Origin: Bacillus halotolerans
GTDB taxonomy: Bacteria; Bacillota; Bacilli; Bacillales; Bacillaceae
Assembly: GCF_001517105.1 (NCBI RefSeq)
Contig: NZ_LPVF01000010.1
Location: 558,001-622,000 of the forward strand
Reading direction: 5' to 3'
Length of the DNA: 64,000 nt
The notes beneath the pieces were generated by a model. That model saw nothing but the letters and a program-made list of their open reading frames with translations, did no database searches and had not been told where the DNA came from. The position numbers were made by a program, and so were the translations under genes. This document shows positions 52,347 to 61,385 of the stretch, in pieces (the first letter of the stretch is position 1; each line of letters starts with the position of its first letter).

Positions 52347-53639
52347 ATGGATATATTTAAAAATCGTAATTTTGTTCGTCTATTTTTCGCAGCACTCGCT
52401 TCTCAAATGGGCACGACAGTAGGCAACATGGCATTTGCTTTTTTCTTGCTGGACCGCTTCAGCAGCCAGCCTTCTTACACAACCTTGGCTGAACTGATGT
52501 ATTCCCTTCCTACAGTATTTGTGTTTTTGCTTGTGGGAGTTGTTGCGGACCGGTTTGACAGAAAAAAAGTCGCGGAAAACTGTGATTGGATCAGAGCCGC
52601 CCTGACTGTCGTACTTTTTTTCACTTTATTTACCGGCAATATTCCTCTTGTTTTCTGTATTTTGTTTGTCAGAAGCGCTGTAACCAAGTTTTTCTTTCCT
52701 GCAGAAAACAGTTTAGTACAAGCCATCCTGCCGAAGGAGCATTATGCGAAAGCGGCCGGGCTTAATCAGATGCTTTTTAGTATCTTTATGGTATTTGGCG
52801 TTGGAATCGGTGCTTTTATGTATAACACAATCGGAATTCATGGAGCGATTATTCTTGATTTTGTCAGCTTTATTATTTCCGGCATGCTTATCCGCACCTG
52901 CCGGATTCCGAAAGAAGCCAGACAGCCGAACGGCACATTTAACTGGAGACAAGCTTCCGTCAAGGATTCGATAAACGATTTTAAGGAAGGCATTGTCTAC
53001 ATTTTAAAAAACAAGCTGCTGGCCTCTCTTATTTTCGGTTTCTTTGTTTTTGGTTTTGTGAACGGAGGATTTGCTGTATTGCCAATGTTTACAATGAAGT
53101 ATGGACTGGCCCCCGACCGTTATGAATGGCATACATCCGTATTTACGATCGCAATCGGGTTTGGTCTTTTGGCAGGAAGTGTGATCGGCACGTTAATCTC
53201 TAAAAAAGTGAAGCCTCACTTTTTAATGTCGGTGCCGATTTTAATTGCGGGCTTGCTGATTTTTGTCCTTGGCTACACCAAAGTTTTATGGGTGTACTAT
53301 GCAACTACTTTTGTACTGGGGATGTGCATCGGTCCGGTAAACATCGCCATTGGGGGATGGATGCCTAAGATTGTCCATCCGAAGCTGATGGGACGTGTAA
53401 GCGGCTGGCAAGATCCTTTTATGATGTTTGCGCAGTCTTTGACACTTGGCTTAGTGGCGCTGTTATTCCCTAAGTTTGTATCAAACATCGATTATCTGTA
53501 TTACGGCATGGGCGTTTTCATTTTAGCTGTTTTCATTTTCTATTTTGTCGCACTGCCAAAATACAGTGCGCAGGCTGTAGAAGTGAATGTACAGGAAACA
53601 TTTCAGGCTCAGCCGAAAAAGAAAGCAAAATCTGTATAA
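52347..53639 (+). CDS. ykuC: MFS transporter YkuC
   Basis: A 430-residue membrane transporter of the major facilitator superfamily with about 12 hydrophobic helices. The loop 2-3 motif is GVVADRFDRKKV (near 67-78), the family GxxxDRxxRKR type. This subgroup contains macrolide and drug efflux-like proteins. The C-terminal 25 residues are hydrophilic. AAGGAG lies before the ATG. Substrate unknown. Overlapping -10 candidates (TATAAT, TATGAT) are at 52304-52314. Confidence 0.88.
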   Translation: MDIFKNRNFVRLFFAALASQMGTTVGNMAFAFFLLDRFSSQPSYTTLAELMYSLPTVFVFLLVGVVADRFDRKKVAENCDWIRAALTVVLFFTLFTGNIPLVFCILFVRSAVTKFFFPAENSLVQAILPKEHYAKAAGLNQMLFSIFMVFGVGIGAFMYNTIGIHGAIILDFVSFIISGMLIRTCRIPKEARQPNGTFNWRQASVKDSINDFKEGIVYILKNKLLASLIFGFFVFGFVNGGFAVLPMFTMKYGLAPDRYEWHTSVFTIAIGFGLLAGSVIGTLISKKVKPHFLMSVPILIAGLLIFVLGYTKVLWVYYATTFVLGMCIGPVNIAIGGWMPKIVHPKLMGRVSGWQDPFMMFAQSLTLGLVALLFPKFVSNIDYLYYGMGVFILAVFIFYFVALPKYSAQAVEVNVQETFQAQPKKKAKSV

Positions 53640-53647
53640 TATAAGTT

Positions 53648-53686
53648 AAAAATGCGCTTTTTCCCCATAGAAAAAGCGCATTTTTG
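53648..53686 (+). terminator. ykuC terminator
   Basis: AAAAATGCGCTTTTTC/GAAAAAGCGCATTTTT, a very long hairpin. Confidence 0.9.
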
Positions 53687-53696
53687 CATTCAATAT

Positions 53697-53724
53697 TTGC
53701 ATTTCAACCTTAAAAAAGTATAAT
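53697..53724 (+). promoter_or_regulatory. promoter of ykyB
   Basis: TTGCAT (53697-53702) and TATAAT (53719-53724) with a 16-base spacer. Confidence 0.68.
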
Positions 53725-53764
53725 CTAATCATAAGAAATTTGATAAGAGCAAAGGAGAGAAATA

Positions 53765-54229
53765 ATGGACGACCATGCATACTCGAAAGATCTGCAGCCA
53801 ACCGTAGAAAATCTTTCAAAAGCAGTTTACACTGTGAACCGCCATGCAAAAACCGCCCCCAACCCTAAATACCTATATCTGCTGAAAAAACGGGCTTTGC
53901 AAAAGCTTGTCAAAGAAGGTAAAGGAAAGAAAATAGGGCTTCATTTTTCAAAAAATCCAAGGTTCAGCCAACAGCAATCGGACGTGCTTATCTCAATCGG
54001 AGACTACTATTTTCACATGCCTCCAACTAAAGAAGACTTCGAACATCTTCCGCATTTAGGTACACTTAATCAGTCGTACCGAAATCCAAAAGCTCAAATG
54101 TCTTTAACAAAAGCAAAACACCTATTGCAAAAATACGTCGGCATGAAAGAAAAGCCGCTTGTGACGAATCGCCAGCAGCCCGCTTATCATAAGCCTGTCT
54201 TTAAGAAACTCGGCGAGAGTTATTTTTAA
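53765..54229 (+). CDS. ykyB: conserved protein YkyB
   Basis: A 154-residue basic soluble protein of the YkyB family, with conserved segments LSKAVYTVNRHAKTAPNPKYLYLLKK and FSKNPRFSQQQSDVLISIGDYYFHMPPTKEDF. There are many Lys and Arg residues, no signal peptide and no membrane helix. Basic character suggests nucleic-acid contact, but this is not established. AAAGGAG lies before the ATG. Its own promoter and a terminator shared with cheV make it monocistronic. Confidence 0.85.
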   Translation: MDDHAYSKDLQPTVENLSKAVYTVNRHAKTAPNPKYLYLLKKRALQKLVKEGKGKKIGLHFSKNPRFSQQQSDVLISIGDYYFHMPPTKEDFEHLPHLGTLNQSYRNPKAQMSLTKAKHLLQKYVGMKEKPLVTNRQQPAYHKPVFKKLGESYF

Positions 54230-54230
54230 T

Positions 54231-54271
54231 AAAAAAAGCCGATGCCACTTATGGCATCCGGCTTTTTTTTA
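54231..54271. terminator. bidirectional terminator ykyB/cheV
   Basis: AGCC-GATGCCA/TGGCATC-GGCT with one bulge and long A and T runs. Confidence 0.85.
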
Positions 54272-55183
54272 TTAATCGATCACATACGTATCCACTTTTT
54301 TAATCAGATCGCTGATTTCCGGCTTGCTGATTTGCTCATCGGCGCCGACCACTTCTCCCCGGTGACGCAAATCATCTGTAATTAATGATGAGAAAATCAT
54401 AATCGGCACATCAGAACTCTTCGGATTGTCTTTAAGCAGCTTTGTCAGCCTGTGTCCGTCCATTTTCGGCATTTCAATATCACTGATGATCATATCGATT
54501 TGTTCTGTTAAATCATTGCCGCTTTCGGTAAGGTTCATGATATAGTCATATGCGTCTTTTCCATTCTCAAACGCTGTAATATTGTTGTATCCAGCTTCGG
54601 TTAATTCATCTTTTAAAAGGCGCATCAGAAGCGGTGAGTCTTCTACAATGATAAGCTTTTTATCAGTTCTTCTTTCATCAAAGCCCTCGGTATGCATATT
54701 GTACGTATCAACACCTGAGTCTGATTCGATATCATAGATGATTTTTTCATAATCAGGCAAAAAGATCATCGTTTCTTCCAGTTTGATTATGCCTGTGAGA
54801 TGCCGCTCCATTCCTTGATTTAAGGAAGTCGGTTTTTCAATCGCTTCCCATGAAACCCTGTGAATTTGAGAAACAGACCCGACATGGAAAACAATTTTTC
54901 GCTTATTAAATTCAGTTACGATATACTTCTCGTCTTTTGATCCCTCAGGCTCCACCCCGAAAAAGGAAAACAGGCTGATGACTGGGAGAATTTCTCCTCT
55001 TAGTTTAATCATTCCTTCTACATGCTGGTGGGAGTGAGGCACTGATGTGACCTCGACAGGCTGAATAATCTCTCTCACTTTCATGACGTTAATGCCGAAA
55101 GCATTGCCACCAACGCCAAACTTCACAATTTCTAATTCATTTGTACCAGAATCCAATAAAATTTCGTATTGTTGTAACGACAA
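54272..55183 (-). CDS. cheV: chemotaxis coupling protein CheV
   Basis: A 303-residue protein that couples receptors to CheA and helps adaptation. The CheW-like domain (about 15-155) is followed by a response-regulator receiver domain (about 175-300) with phospho-acceptor Asp235 in [13 protein letters not shown], acidic EDSPLL at 181-186 and Lys in ISKPE. The start is TTG at 55183 after GAGGGA. A sigma-D -10 lies upstream. A chemoreceptor (mcpC) is near the right edge. Confidence 0.95.
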   Translation of the reverse strand: MSLQQYEILLDSGTNELEIVKFGVGGNAFGINVMKVREIIQPVEVTSVPHSHQHVEGMIKLRGEILPVISLFSFFGVEPEGSKDEKYIVTEFNKRKIVFHVGSVSQIHRVSWEAIEKPTSLNQGMERHLTGIIKLEETMIFLPDYEKIIYDIESDSGVDTYNMHTEGFDERRTDKKLIIVEDSPLLMRLLKDELTEAGYNNITAFENGKDAYDYIMNLTESGNDLTEQIDMIISDIEMPKMDGHRLTKLLKDNPKSSDVPIMIFSSLITDDLRHRGEVVGADEQISKPEISDLIKKVDTYVID

Positions 55184-55222
55184 TTCAATCCCTCGCTATT
55201 CGCATTCAGTATTGTACTGTAT

Positions 55223-55230
55223 ATATCGGC
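55223..55230 (-). promoter_or_regulatory. sigma-D -10 element of cheV
   Basis: GCCGATAT on the minus strand, 7 of 8 to the flagellar sigma-D -10 GCCGATAA. The -35 is weak (TTCA against TAAA). cheV is a known sigma-D gene. Confidence 0.6.
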
Positions 55231-55329
55231 GAAAATTATAAAAAATGAATGGTGAGGCTCTTCAAAATCCTATTCTGGCGACAGTTATGCTGATAACCTT
55301 AAAAAAAGAAACTTTTTTCCTAATGACCA

Positions 55330-55357
55330 TTGACTTTCCAACTGACAGTGATAAAAT
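55330..55357 (+). promoter_or_regulatory. promoter of the 53-aa gene
   Basis: TTGACT (55330-55335), 16 bases, TAAAAT (55352-55357), with TGA before the -10 (extended). Confidence 0.68.
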
Positions 55358-55390
55358 AGTCAAGGATTTTTCCAAAGAAGGGTGTAAATA

Positions 55391-55552
55391 ATGGGTACTT
55401 TAGTAATATTTAAAGAAAATGAAATGACTGTTTTAGAGGATATCAGTGAAGAGACTTATCTTCATATGAAGAAAGAATCTGCTGATCTTCAAGAAGAGCA
55501 TCCCCCGTACATGATTTGGCACGAAGACCTTCATTTTGACTATGGTTATTGA
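55391..55552 (+). CDS. small acidic protein, 53 aa
   Basis: A 53-residue acidic protein starting [18 protein letters not shown] and ending [13 protein letters not shown], with many Glu/Asp and His residues and no hydrophobic helix. AAGGGTG lies 7 bases before the ATG. A good promoter precedes it and a terminator follows, so it is a complete single-gene unit. I do not recognise a family. The dense acidic and His residues near the C-terminus could bind metal, which is only a guess. Confidence 0.75.
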   Translation: MGTLVIFKENEMTVLEDISEETYLHMKKESADLQEEHPPYMIWHEDLHFDYGY

Positions 55553-55594
55553 TGAAATTGGCACATATAAACAATAATAGAACATGATACAATA

Positions 55595-55628
55595 AAGACA
55601 ATCAAATCGCTGGTTGTCTTCTTTTTTT
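55595..55628 (+). terminator. terminator after the 53-aa gene
   Basis: AAGACAATC/GGTTGTCTT nine-pair stem (one G-U) followed by a T run. Confidence 0.78.
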
Positions 55629-55689
55629 CTGAGAAGGAAGGTATGTTTAGTAAATAGGCGCATACAATCGAAATATATCGGTTAAAAAG

Positions 55690-55717
55690 GTGACAAATGG
55701 CCAGCTAGTGGTAAAAT
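55690..55717 (+). promoter_or_regulatory. promoter of patA
   Basis: GTGACA (55690-55695), 16 bases, TAAAAT (55712-55717), with TGG as extended -10. Confidence 0.6.
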
Positions 55718-55753
55718 AGGAGAAACTCATTATATATATTAAGGTGATGAATT

Positions 55754-56923
55754 ATGGAACATTTGCTGAATCCGAAAGCCAGAGAGATTGAAATTTCAGG
55801 AATACGCAAATTCTCAAATCTTGTATCTCAACACGAAAATGTCATTTCACTTACGATCGGCCAGCCTGATTTTTTCACGCCGCATCATGTGAAAGCTGCC
55901 GCAAAAAAAGCCATTGATGACAACGTTACGTCATACACTCCAAATGCCGGCTACCTGGAATTGAGACAAGCTGTTCAGCTTTATATGAAGAAAAAAGCAG
56001 ACTTCAACTATGAAGCTGAAAGTGAAATAATGATCACAACAGGAGCAAGCCAAGCCATTGATGCAGCTTTCCGCACCATTCTGTCTCCCGGCGATGAAGT
56101 CATTATGCCAGGTCCGATATACCCGGGTTATGAACCAATTATCAATTTATGCGGTGCCAAGCCTGTCATTGTTGACACGACGTCTCACGGGTTTAAACTC
56201 ACAGCCCGGCTGATCGAAGAAGCTCTGACTCCCAATACCAAGTGTGTCGTGCTTCCTTATCCGTCAAACCCTACCGGTGTGACATTATCTGAAGAAGAGC
56301 TGAAAAGCATCGCGGCTCTATTAAAAGGCAGAAATGTCTTCGTATTGTCAGACGAAATATACAGCGAATTAACATATGACAGACCGCACCATTCGATTGC
56401 AACACATTTGCGGGATCAAACCATTGTCATTAACGGCTTGTCAAAGTCCCACAGCATGACGGGATGGAGAATCGGATTTTTATTCGCTCCGAAAGACATA
56501 GCAAAACACATTTTAAAGGTTCATCAATACAATGTGTCATGTGCGTCCTCTATTTCTCAGAAGGCAGCGCTTGAAGCTGTGACTAACGGATTTGACGACG
56601 CTCTGATCATGAGAGAGCAGTACAAAAAACGGCTGGATTATGTGTATGACCGCCTCGTGTCGATGGGGCTTGATGTCGTAAAACCGTCTGGCGCATTTTA
56701 TATTTTTCCTTCTATTAAATCCTTTGGGATGTCTTCGTTTGACTTTAGTATGGCTCTTTTGGAGGATGCTGGTGTGGCGCTTGTGCCCGGCAGCTCGTTC
56801 TCAGCGTTTGGTGAAGGATATGTAAGGCTGTCTTTTGCATACTCGCTGGACACATTAAGAGAAGGATTAGATCGTTTAGAATTATTTGTACTAAAGAAAA
56901 GGGAATCGATGCAGACGATATAA
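55754..56923 (+). CDS. patA: aminotransferase PatA
   Basis: A 389-residue class I PLP-dependent aminotransferase, proposed to make N-acetyl-LL-diaminopimelate or related products in lysine synthesis. The PLP Lys231 is in NGLSKSHSMTGWRIG. Other motifs are TTGASQAID, YPSNPTG and the C-terminal VRLSFA with the carboxylate-binding Arg. The diaminopimelate branch genes dapH and dapL are also in the window. AAGGTGATG lies before the ATG. Confidence 0.93.
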   Translation: MEHLLNPKAREIEISGIRKFSNLVSQHENVISLTIGQPDFFTPHHVKAAAKKAIDDNVTSYTPNAGYLELRQAVQLYMKKKADFNYEAESEIMITTGASQAIDAAFRTILSPGDEVIMPGPIYPGYEPIINLCGAKPVIVDTTSHGFKLTARLIEEALTPNTKCVVLPYPSNPTGVTLSEEELKSIAALLKGRNVFVLSDEIYSELTYDRPHHSIATHLRDQTIVINGLSKSHSMTGWRIGFLFAPKDIAKHILKVHQYNVSCASSISQKAALEAVTNGFDDALIMREQYKKRLDYVYDRLVSMGLDVVKPSGAFYIFPSIKSFGMSSFDFSMALLEDAGVALVPGSSFSAFGEGYVRLSFAYSLDTLREGLDRLELFVLKKRESMQTI

Positions 56924-56955
56924 ACAACGGCGTTTAAGCCGTTGTTTTATTTTTT
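56923..56955. terminator. bidirectional terminator patA/kinA
   Basis: AACAACGGC-GTTTAA-GCCGTTGTT with flanking T-rich sequence. Confidence 0.87.
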
Positions 56956-58767
56956 TGGAAATGAGATTTTAAACGCTGTGCCTTTATCCGGCTGGCTGTC
57001 TACATGGATAACGCCTTGATGATTCTCAATGATATTAAATGTTACCATCAGCCCGAGCCCTGTTCCCTTTTCTTTTGTCGTTAAAAATGGTTCTCCAATA
57101 CGGTTGAGCACCTTTTCAGGTATGCCCTCCCCTTCGTCCTTGACGGTAACATGAACAGAATGCTTATCCTCTGTTACGATAATGTCTACAGTGCCTCCGT
57201 CAGGCATAGATTCTACTGCATTTTTTATTAAATTAATGAATACCTGCTTCAGCTGATTTTGGTCCCCGTTTATATAAATGCTGTCTTTCTCATAACGGGT
57301 TCTGATGAAAATCCCGTTTAAATTCGCCTGGGTTTCCAGCAGCGCAGAGACTTCACCGATTAGTTTTTTCAAGTTCAAATGCTCTTTCACGGCATTCTGC
57401 TGGGGCTTTGCCAGCATCAGCAGTTCACTGAGTATTAATTCAATTCGGCTGAGCTCAGAGAATACAATGTCAAAATAATGTTCATTTCCTTCCATCGTCG
57501 GTTTCATCAGCTGTAAAAACCCTTTAATCGCGGTAAGCGGATTGCGAATCTCATGCGCGATTCCCGCTGCGAGCTGTCCTGCGATAGATAATTTTTCTGA
57601 TTTAAGCATGAGTTCCTCTGTTTGTTTTCTCTCAGAAATATCACGCAGAATGACTTGGACAGCCGCTTCACCGAAAAAGGTCGTCGGAATGCAGACCATT
57701 TCCGTGTAGATGACCCTGTTCTGAAAGGTAAACCATGATTGCTTAACGATTTCCGATTCTGTTTTTTGCTCGGCAATGTTTTGGATTCTCTCTTTCACGT
57801 CCTCATGATCGCAAGGGTGGAGCTGATCGTATATATTTTTGCCGATTAAATCCTCATAGGTCGCCGCTTCAAACAGCGAAATTCCCGACTCATTCATAAA
57901 CACCCATTTCCCATTATGAATCACAGCAATAGTATCGATTGAATTTTGAATCAGCAGCTGATATCGTTCACGGCTTTTTTGCAGGATGGTTTGGAATTTT
58001 TTCCTTGAAGAGATATCGATTAGCAGAAGCAGTTCAGCCTGCTGGTTTTTGTAGACGGTCGGGGACGCTTTCACTTCTAAATGAACAGGTGTGCCATCAA
58101 GCCTTTTCCACGTCTGTTCAATCATTCCGACTTCCATTCCTTTTTGCATTCGTATAATTCTGTTTTTCACGATATCATGATACTCTTCCTCAATAAATTC
58201 ATAGGACCATTTGCCAATAACAGCATCCTTGCTTTTTGCTCCCAGCATGGAAAGCATCGCGCTGTTTACATAGACGATTTTGCCGCTGACACTGATGCAT
58301 AGCGGGCTTGGAAGATTTTCAACTAGCCGCTCATAATCATCCGTTATATATGTAGTTGATTCCGGGTTCGCAGGCTCAATTTCATGTTTTTCGCAGGTAA
58401 GAGGCTGATGCCCGGACTCTTCTTCGAGAATCTTCATTTTCAAAATGATTTCCCGTTCCGTCCGCTCAGCTCTCGTCGTCACAATTTCTACTGCAGCCTC
58501 CACCCATACAATCGTATGATCTTTTTTAATGAAACGAAAGGTGCACGGCATCAGATGATGTTCATTATAAAAATAGCTTTCAACTAAAAATTGGTCTTCC
58601 TCATGCAGAAATGTCTTGAGGAATGATCCGATCATTTCTCCCTGAAGATAACCCAGATACAGTTTGGAGTTGGCTGATATATAAATAATGCGTCCATTAG
58701 AAGCCAAGACTGCATGAATATCGGTTTTCGTTTGAAATGGCTTAACATACTGCGTATCCTGTTCCAC
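56947..58767 (-). CDS. kinA: sporulation sensor histidine kinase KinA
   Basis: A 606-residue soluble kinase, the main entry point of the sporulation phosphorelay through Spo0F. Three PAS domains (about 15-120, 140-255, 265-380) are followed by HisKA with His405 in AGIAHEIRNP. The HATPase_c domain carries DEGEGI and GTGLGL. I chose the GTG at 58767, 7 bases after AGGAGGG; upstream codons have no site. No membrane helix. A sigma-H promoter lies upstream. Confidence 0.96.
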   Translation of the reverse strand: MEQDTQYVKPFQTKTDIHAVLASNGRIIYISANSKLYLGYLQGEMIGSFLKTFLHEEDQFLVESYFYNEHHLMPCTFRFIKKDHTIVWVEAAVEIVTTRAERTEREIILKMKILEEESGHQPLTCEKHEIEPANPESTTYITDDYERLVENLPSPLCISVSGKIVYVNSAMLSMLGAKSKDAVIGKWSYEFIEEEYHDIVKNRIIRMQKGMEVGMIEQTWKRLDGTPVHLEVKASPTVYKNQQAELLLLIDISSRKKFQTILQKSRERYQLLIQNSIDTIAVIHNGKWVFMNESGISLFEAATYEDLIGKNIYDQLHPCDHEDVKERIQNIAEQKTESEIVKQSWFTFQNRVIYTEMVCIPTTFFGEAAVQVILRDISERKQTEELMLKSEKLSIAGQLAAGIAHEIRNPLTAIKGFLQLMKPTMEGNEHYFDIVFSELSRIELILSELLMLAKPQQNAVKEHLNLKKLIGEVSALLETQANLNGIFIRTRYEKDSIYINGDQNQLKQVFINLIKNAVESMPDGGTVDIIVTEDKHSVHVTVKDEGEGIPEKVLNRIGEPFLTTKEKGTGLGLMVTFNIIENHQGVIHVDSQPDKGTAFKISFPKK

Positions 58768-58829
58768 AGAATCCCTCCTTTGCATGATTATCATGTTCGA
58801 CATTTACAGATTGACTTTTACCTAGTATG

Positions 58830-58855
58830 ATTCGCTAGAAAATGAGTATTCTCCT
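58830..58855 (-). promoter_or_regulatory. sigma-H promoter of kinA
   Basis: AGGAGAA (58849-58855) and GCGAAT (58830-58835) on the minus strand with a 13-base spacer match sigma-H (AGGANWT, RNGAAT). kinA is known to be transcribed by sigma-H. Confidence 0.75.
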
Positions 58856-58887
58856 TCTATTCTTATAGTGATCTCTAATTTTTGAGG

Positions 58888-58930
58888 AAAAGAAAGGGCA
58901 CACAATCTGTCAGATGTGCACCCTGTTTTT
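58888..58930 (-). terminator. pbpH terminator
   Basis: AGGG-GCACA and TGTG-GCCCT arms (two G-U pairs), with a T-rich tail on the minus strand. Confidence 0.65.
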
Positions 58931-61047
58931 TATTTTTCGCTATTTTTCTTTTCGAGCTCTGCGTAAGCGTGTATGGCTCTTTTGGCGATTAACTTATTGA
59001 TCGGATCGTGATCGTTTGCTACTGAAGGTACAACCACACTAAATGCAACTTTTGGATTTTTCGATGGGTAATAGCCGACAAATGTTAGATTGTATGTCCT
59101 TTTTCCCCACCAATTTTGATTTGTGCCGTAGTAAAATGTTTCCGCTGTTCCCGTTTTTCCAGACACGTCTTCTGTAAAAGTATTTTTAGCGGTCCCCGAA
59201 GTTGTAACTAATTTCATTCCAGTTTTCACTTGCTGAATATCACTTTCCGTATTATTGATTTTATTCAGGATGTTGGGCTTTCTTTGCTCAATTGTTTTTC
59301 CAAGCTCCTCTTTACTGCTGGGTTTATGGATACTTGTGACGATTCTAGGCTGTATGCGGTACCCGCCATTTGCGATTGCCGAAATGTACTGTGCCATCTG
59401 AAGCGGTGTGTATGTATCATATTGACCGATGGCCAAGTCTAAAATTAAGCCCCCTACAACATCAGGTGTCGTTTGCATTCCTGCAGATTCCTGCGGCAGG
59501 TCAACACCAGTCTTGACTCCAAGGCCAAACTGGCTGTAGTAATTTCTCATTTTGAGCAGATCCTTCTGATCAGCAGGAAGCGGTCCATACGGCTTATACG
59601 TTACCCCAGCTATATGCATAGCAACATTAAACATATATACGTTTGAACTTTTTTGCAAAGCCGTTAATTCATTGATGGTTCCCATATTTGTGTAAGATTT
59701 TTTTATGAGCTTCCTTCCTAAATGCATCGGCGCATCATGGAAATATTTATAATGCGGAATCCCATCCTGATAGCCCGCGAGAACGGTTGCACCCTTAACA
59801 GCTGATCCCATTTCATATTGGGTTGTAAAAGCACCGATCGCATAATCTTGAATCTTATTTGTTTCTAAATCTATCTTTTTTCCTGCCATCGATAAAATAT
59901 CGCCGTTATTCGGATCCATCATCACAACAAAGGCCCGGTCAAGCATATAGTTTCCGCGCGCGCGGCTATTTCTCACTTCTTCTTCAACAATCTTTTCTAC
60001 CTTTGCCTGCAGCTCCATGTCAAATGAAAGCCGAAGATCATAGCCCCGGCTGCCTTTGTCGATTGTTTTCTGGCTGACGACATTTCCTTTATTGTCTTCC
60101 ACGTATTCCACTTTTTCTTTATGAGAATTTAAATAGTCCTCATATTGATACTCCAAATAACTTTTGCCGACTCTGTCATTACTCGCATAGCCTCTCGTAA
60201 CATAAAAGTCTTTCCGGTCGCTGAGCAGCCCTTGATCAGGTGTTGTGACACCTCCAAAAACGGAATAAAGTGTTTTGTCATAAGGGTATTTTCGTGTCCA
60301 ATCGTTTACGACATCTATCCCCGGCAGCTCTTCTAAATGCTCAGACACAATAGAAATTTCATCATATGTTAAATCATTTTTCGGTCTTTGCGAGGAGTTT
60401 TTCTTTTCATCAAGCAATGATCCGTTTTTGCCGTTGCCGTTGCTGTCATTTGGGTCCATCGCTTTTACAATCTGAGGTTCATACGCATTCCCGCTTGAAA
60501 ATCTTGTGTATATGGCCGCGGTTTGCATTTCTTCGTCATCCCGCTGGATGGCCTTCAATTCTTCAGCCGGGACGCGTTCAACTTGAAGCTTGTAAGCCTG
60601 TGTCCCCTTCAGATTGCTTTCAGATTCCTTTAACAGACCGAGAGCTTTTTTTGGATGAGAAGCGAGCCAGTAATCACGTAAATCTCTATCCTTTAAAAAT
60701 TCGGTATCAATATCGATCAAAGCGGCAAGCCGTTTAGCTGTTTTGATTTTGTCCTCTGTTTTTGTGCTTGATGTTGAGACATACACAATTTCCGGCACGC
60801 TCTGGTTCTCAACAGCCACTTTCTCGTTTCTGTCATACATCTTCCCCCGAGGCGCTGGATAATACGCTGTCTTCGCATTAGCTCTCTTAGCGTTTTCTTC
60901 ATGCTGTTCGCCTTCGACAATCTGAACAACGCCAAGCTTAAAGATTAATGCAGTAAATAGAACAAAGACCGCCAGGAAATACAGATTCATTCTGATTGCT
61001 CTGTTTCCTTTGCGCTTTTTCTTTGGTTCACGTCCTATTTCAGTCAC
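58930..61047 (-). CDS. pbpH: class B penicillin-binding protein PbpH
   Basis: A 705-residue transpeptidase for lateral cell-wall synthesis, partly redundant with PbpA (PBP2a). A basic cytoplasmic N-terminus leads to one membrane helix (about 21-40), the dimerisation domain and the transpeptidase domain. Active Ser415 is in GSAVKG, SxN is KSSNVYM, and KTG is SGKTGTAETF. The start is GTG at 61047 with GGGG 9 bases upstream. A WalR-type box lies upstream. Confidence 0.95.
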   Translation of the reverse strand: MTEIGREPKKKRKGNRAIRMNLYFLAVFVLFTALIFKLGVVQIVEGEQHEENAKRANAKTAYYPAPRGKMYDRNEKVAVENQSVPEIVYVSTSSTKTEDKIKTAKRLAALIDIDTEFLKDRDLRDYWLASHPKKALGLLKESESNLKGTQAYKLQVERVPAEELKAIQRDDEEMQTAAIYTRFSSGNAYEPQIVKAMDPNDSNGNGKNGSLLDEKKNSSQRPKNDLTYDEISIVSEHLEELPGIDVVNDWTRKYPYDKTLYSVFGGVTTPDQGLLSDRKDFYVTRGYASNDRVGKSYLEYQYEDYLNSHKEKVEYVEDNKGNVVSQKTIDKGSRGYDLRLSFDMELQAKVEKIVEEEVRNSRARGNYMLDRAFVVMMDPNNGDILSMAGKKIDLETNKIQDYAIGAFTTQYEMGSAVKGATVLAGYQDGIPHYKYFHDAPMHLGRKLIKKSYTNMGTINELTALQKSSNVYMFNVAMHIAGVTYKPYGPLPADQKDLLKMRNYYSQFGLGVKTGVDLPQESAGMQTTPDVVGGLILDLAIGQYDTYTPLQMAQYISAIANGGYRIQPRIVTSIHKPSSKEELGKTIEQRKPNILNKINNTESDIQQVKTGMKLVTTSGTAKNTFTEDVSGKTGTAETFYYGTNQNWWGKRTYNLTFVGYYPSKNPKVAFSVVVPSVANDHDPINKLIAKRAIHAYAELEKKNSEK

Positions 61048-61100
61048 TTCTGGTTACCCCTCTCAAATCATTCAATATATTTACATATACTGTTTTTAAT

Positions 61101-61117
61101 TGTAACACCTTTGTAAT
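61101..61117 (+). promoter_or_regulatory. WalR-type box near pbpH
   Basis: TGTAAC-ACCTT-TGTAAT, an exact match to TGTWAH-N5-TGTWAH bound by the cell-wall regulator WalR. It lies about 55 bases upstream of pbpH in inverted orientation. Confidence 0.5.
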
Positions 61118-61385
61118 AGTTGTTACAGCGAAAAGGGATAAAAAAAGTTGTCAATATTGAAATACATTAAAATATAACTAACGATTCAAAAAATAGGAAG
61201 CTATGTAACTGTGAGATAAAGTCCCTACATACGCGTTACTCGCTTGCCATCAGCGGTTCAGCGCGTTTTGATTACAAAAATGACAAACACCATTTGTCAA
61301 AGGAAAGTGATGGATTCTTTATGACAAAAAAGCTATGTTATGATTTTTTTGTAGAAAACAAACAACTCTAGGAGGTTACGAACTA
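61118..61385. other. intergenic region between pbpH and ykwD
   Basis: The pbpH-ykwD gap is 338 bases in total. Apart from the WalR-type box it holds AT-rich sequence, a perfect inverted repeat at 61281-61299 and a possible -10 TATGAT at 61337-61342 for ykwD. No reading frame with a ribosome binding site is visible. Confidence 0.5.
61281..61299. repeat. inverted repeat upstream of ykwD
   Basis: TGACAAA-CACCA-TTTGTCA, a perfect 7-base dyad about 90 bases upstream of ykwD; possible operator. Confidence 0.45.
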
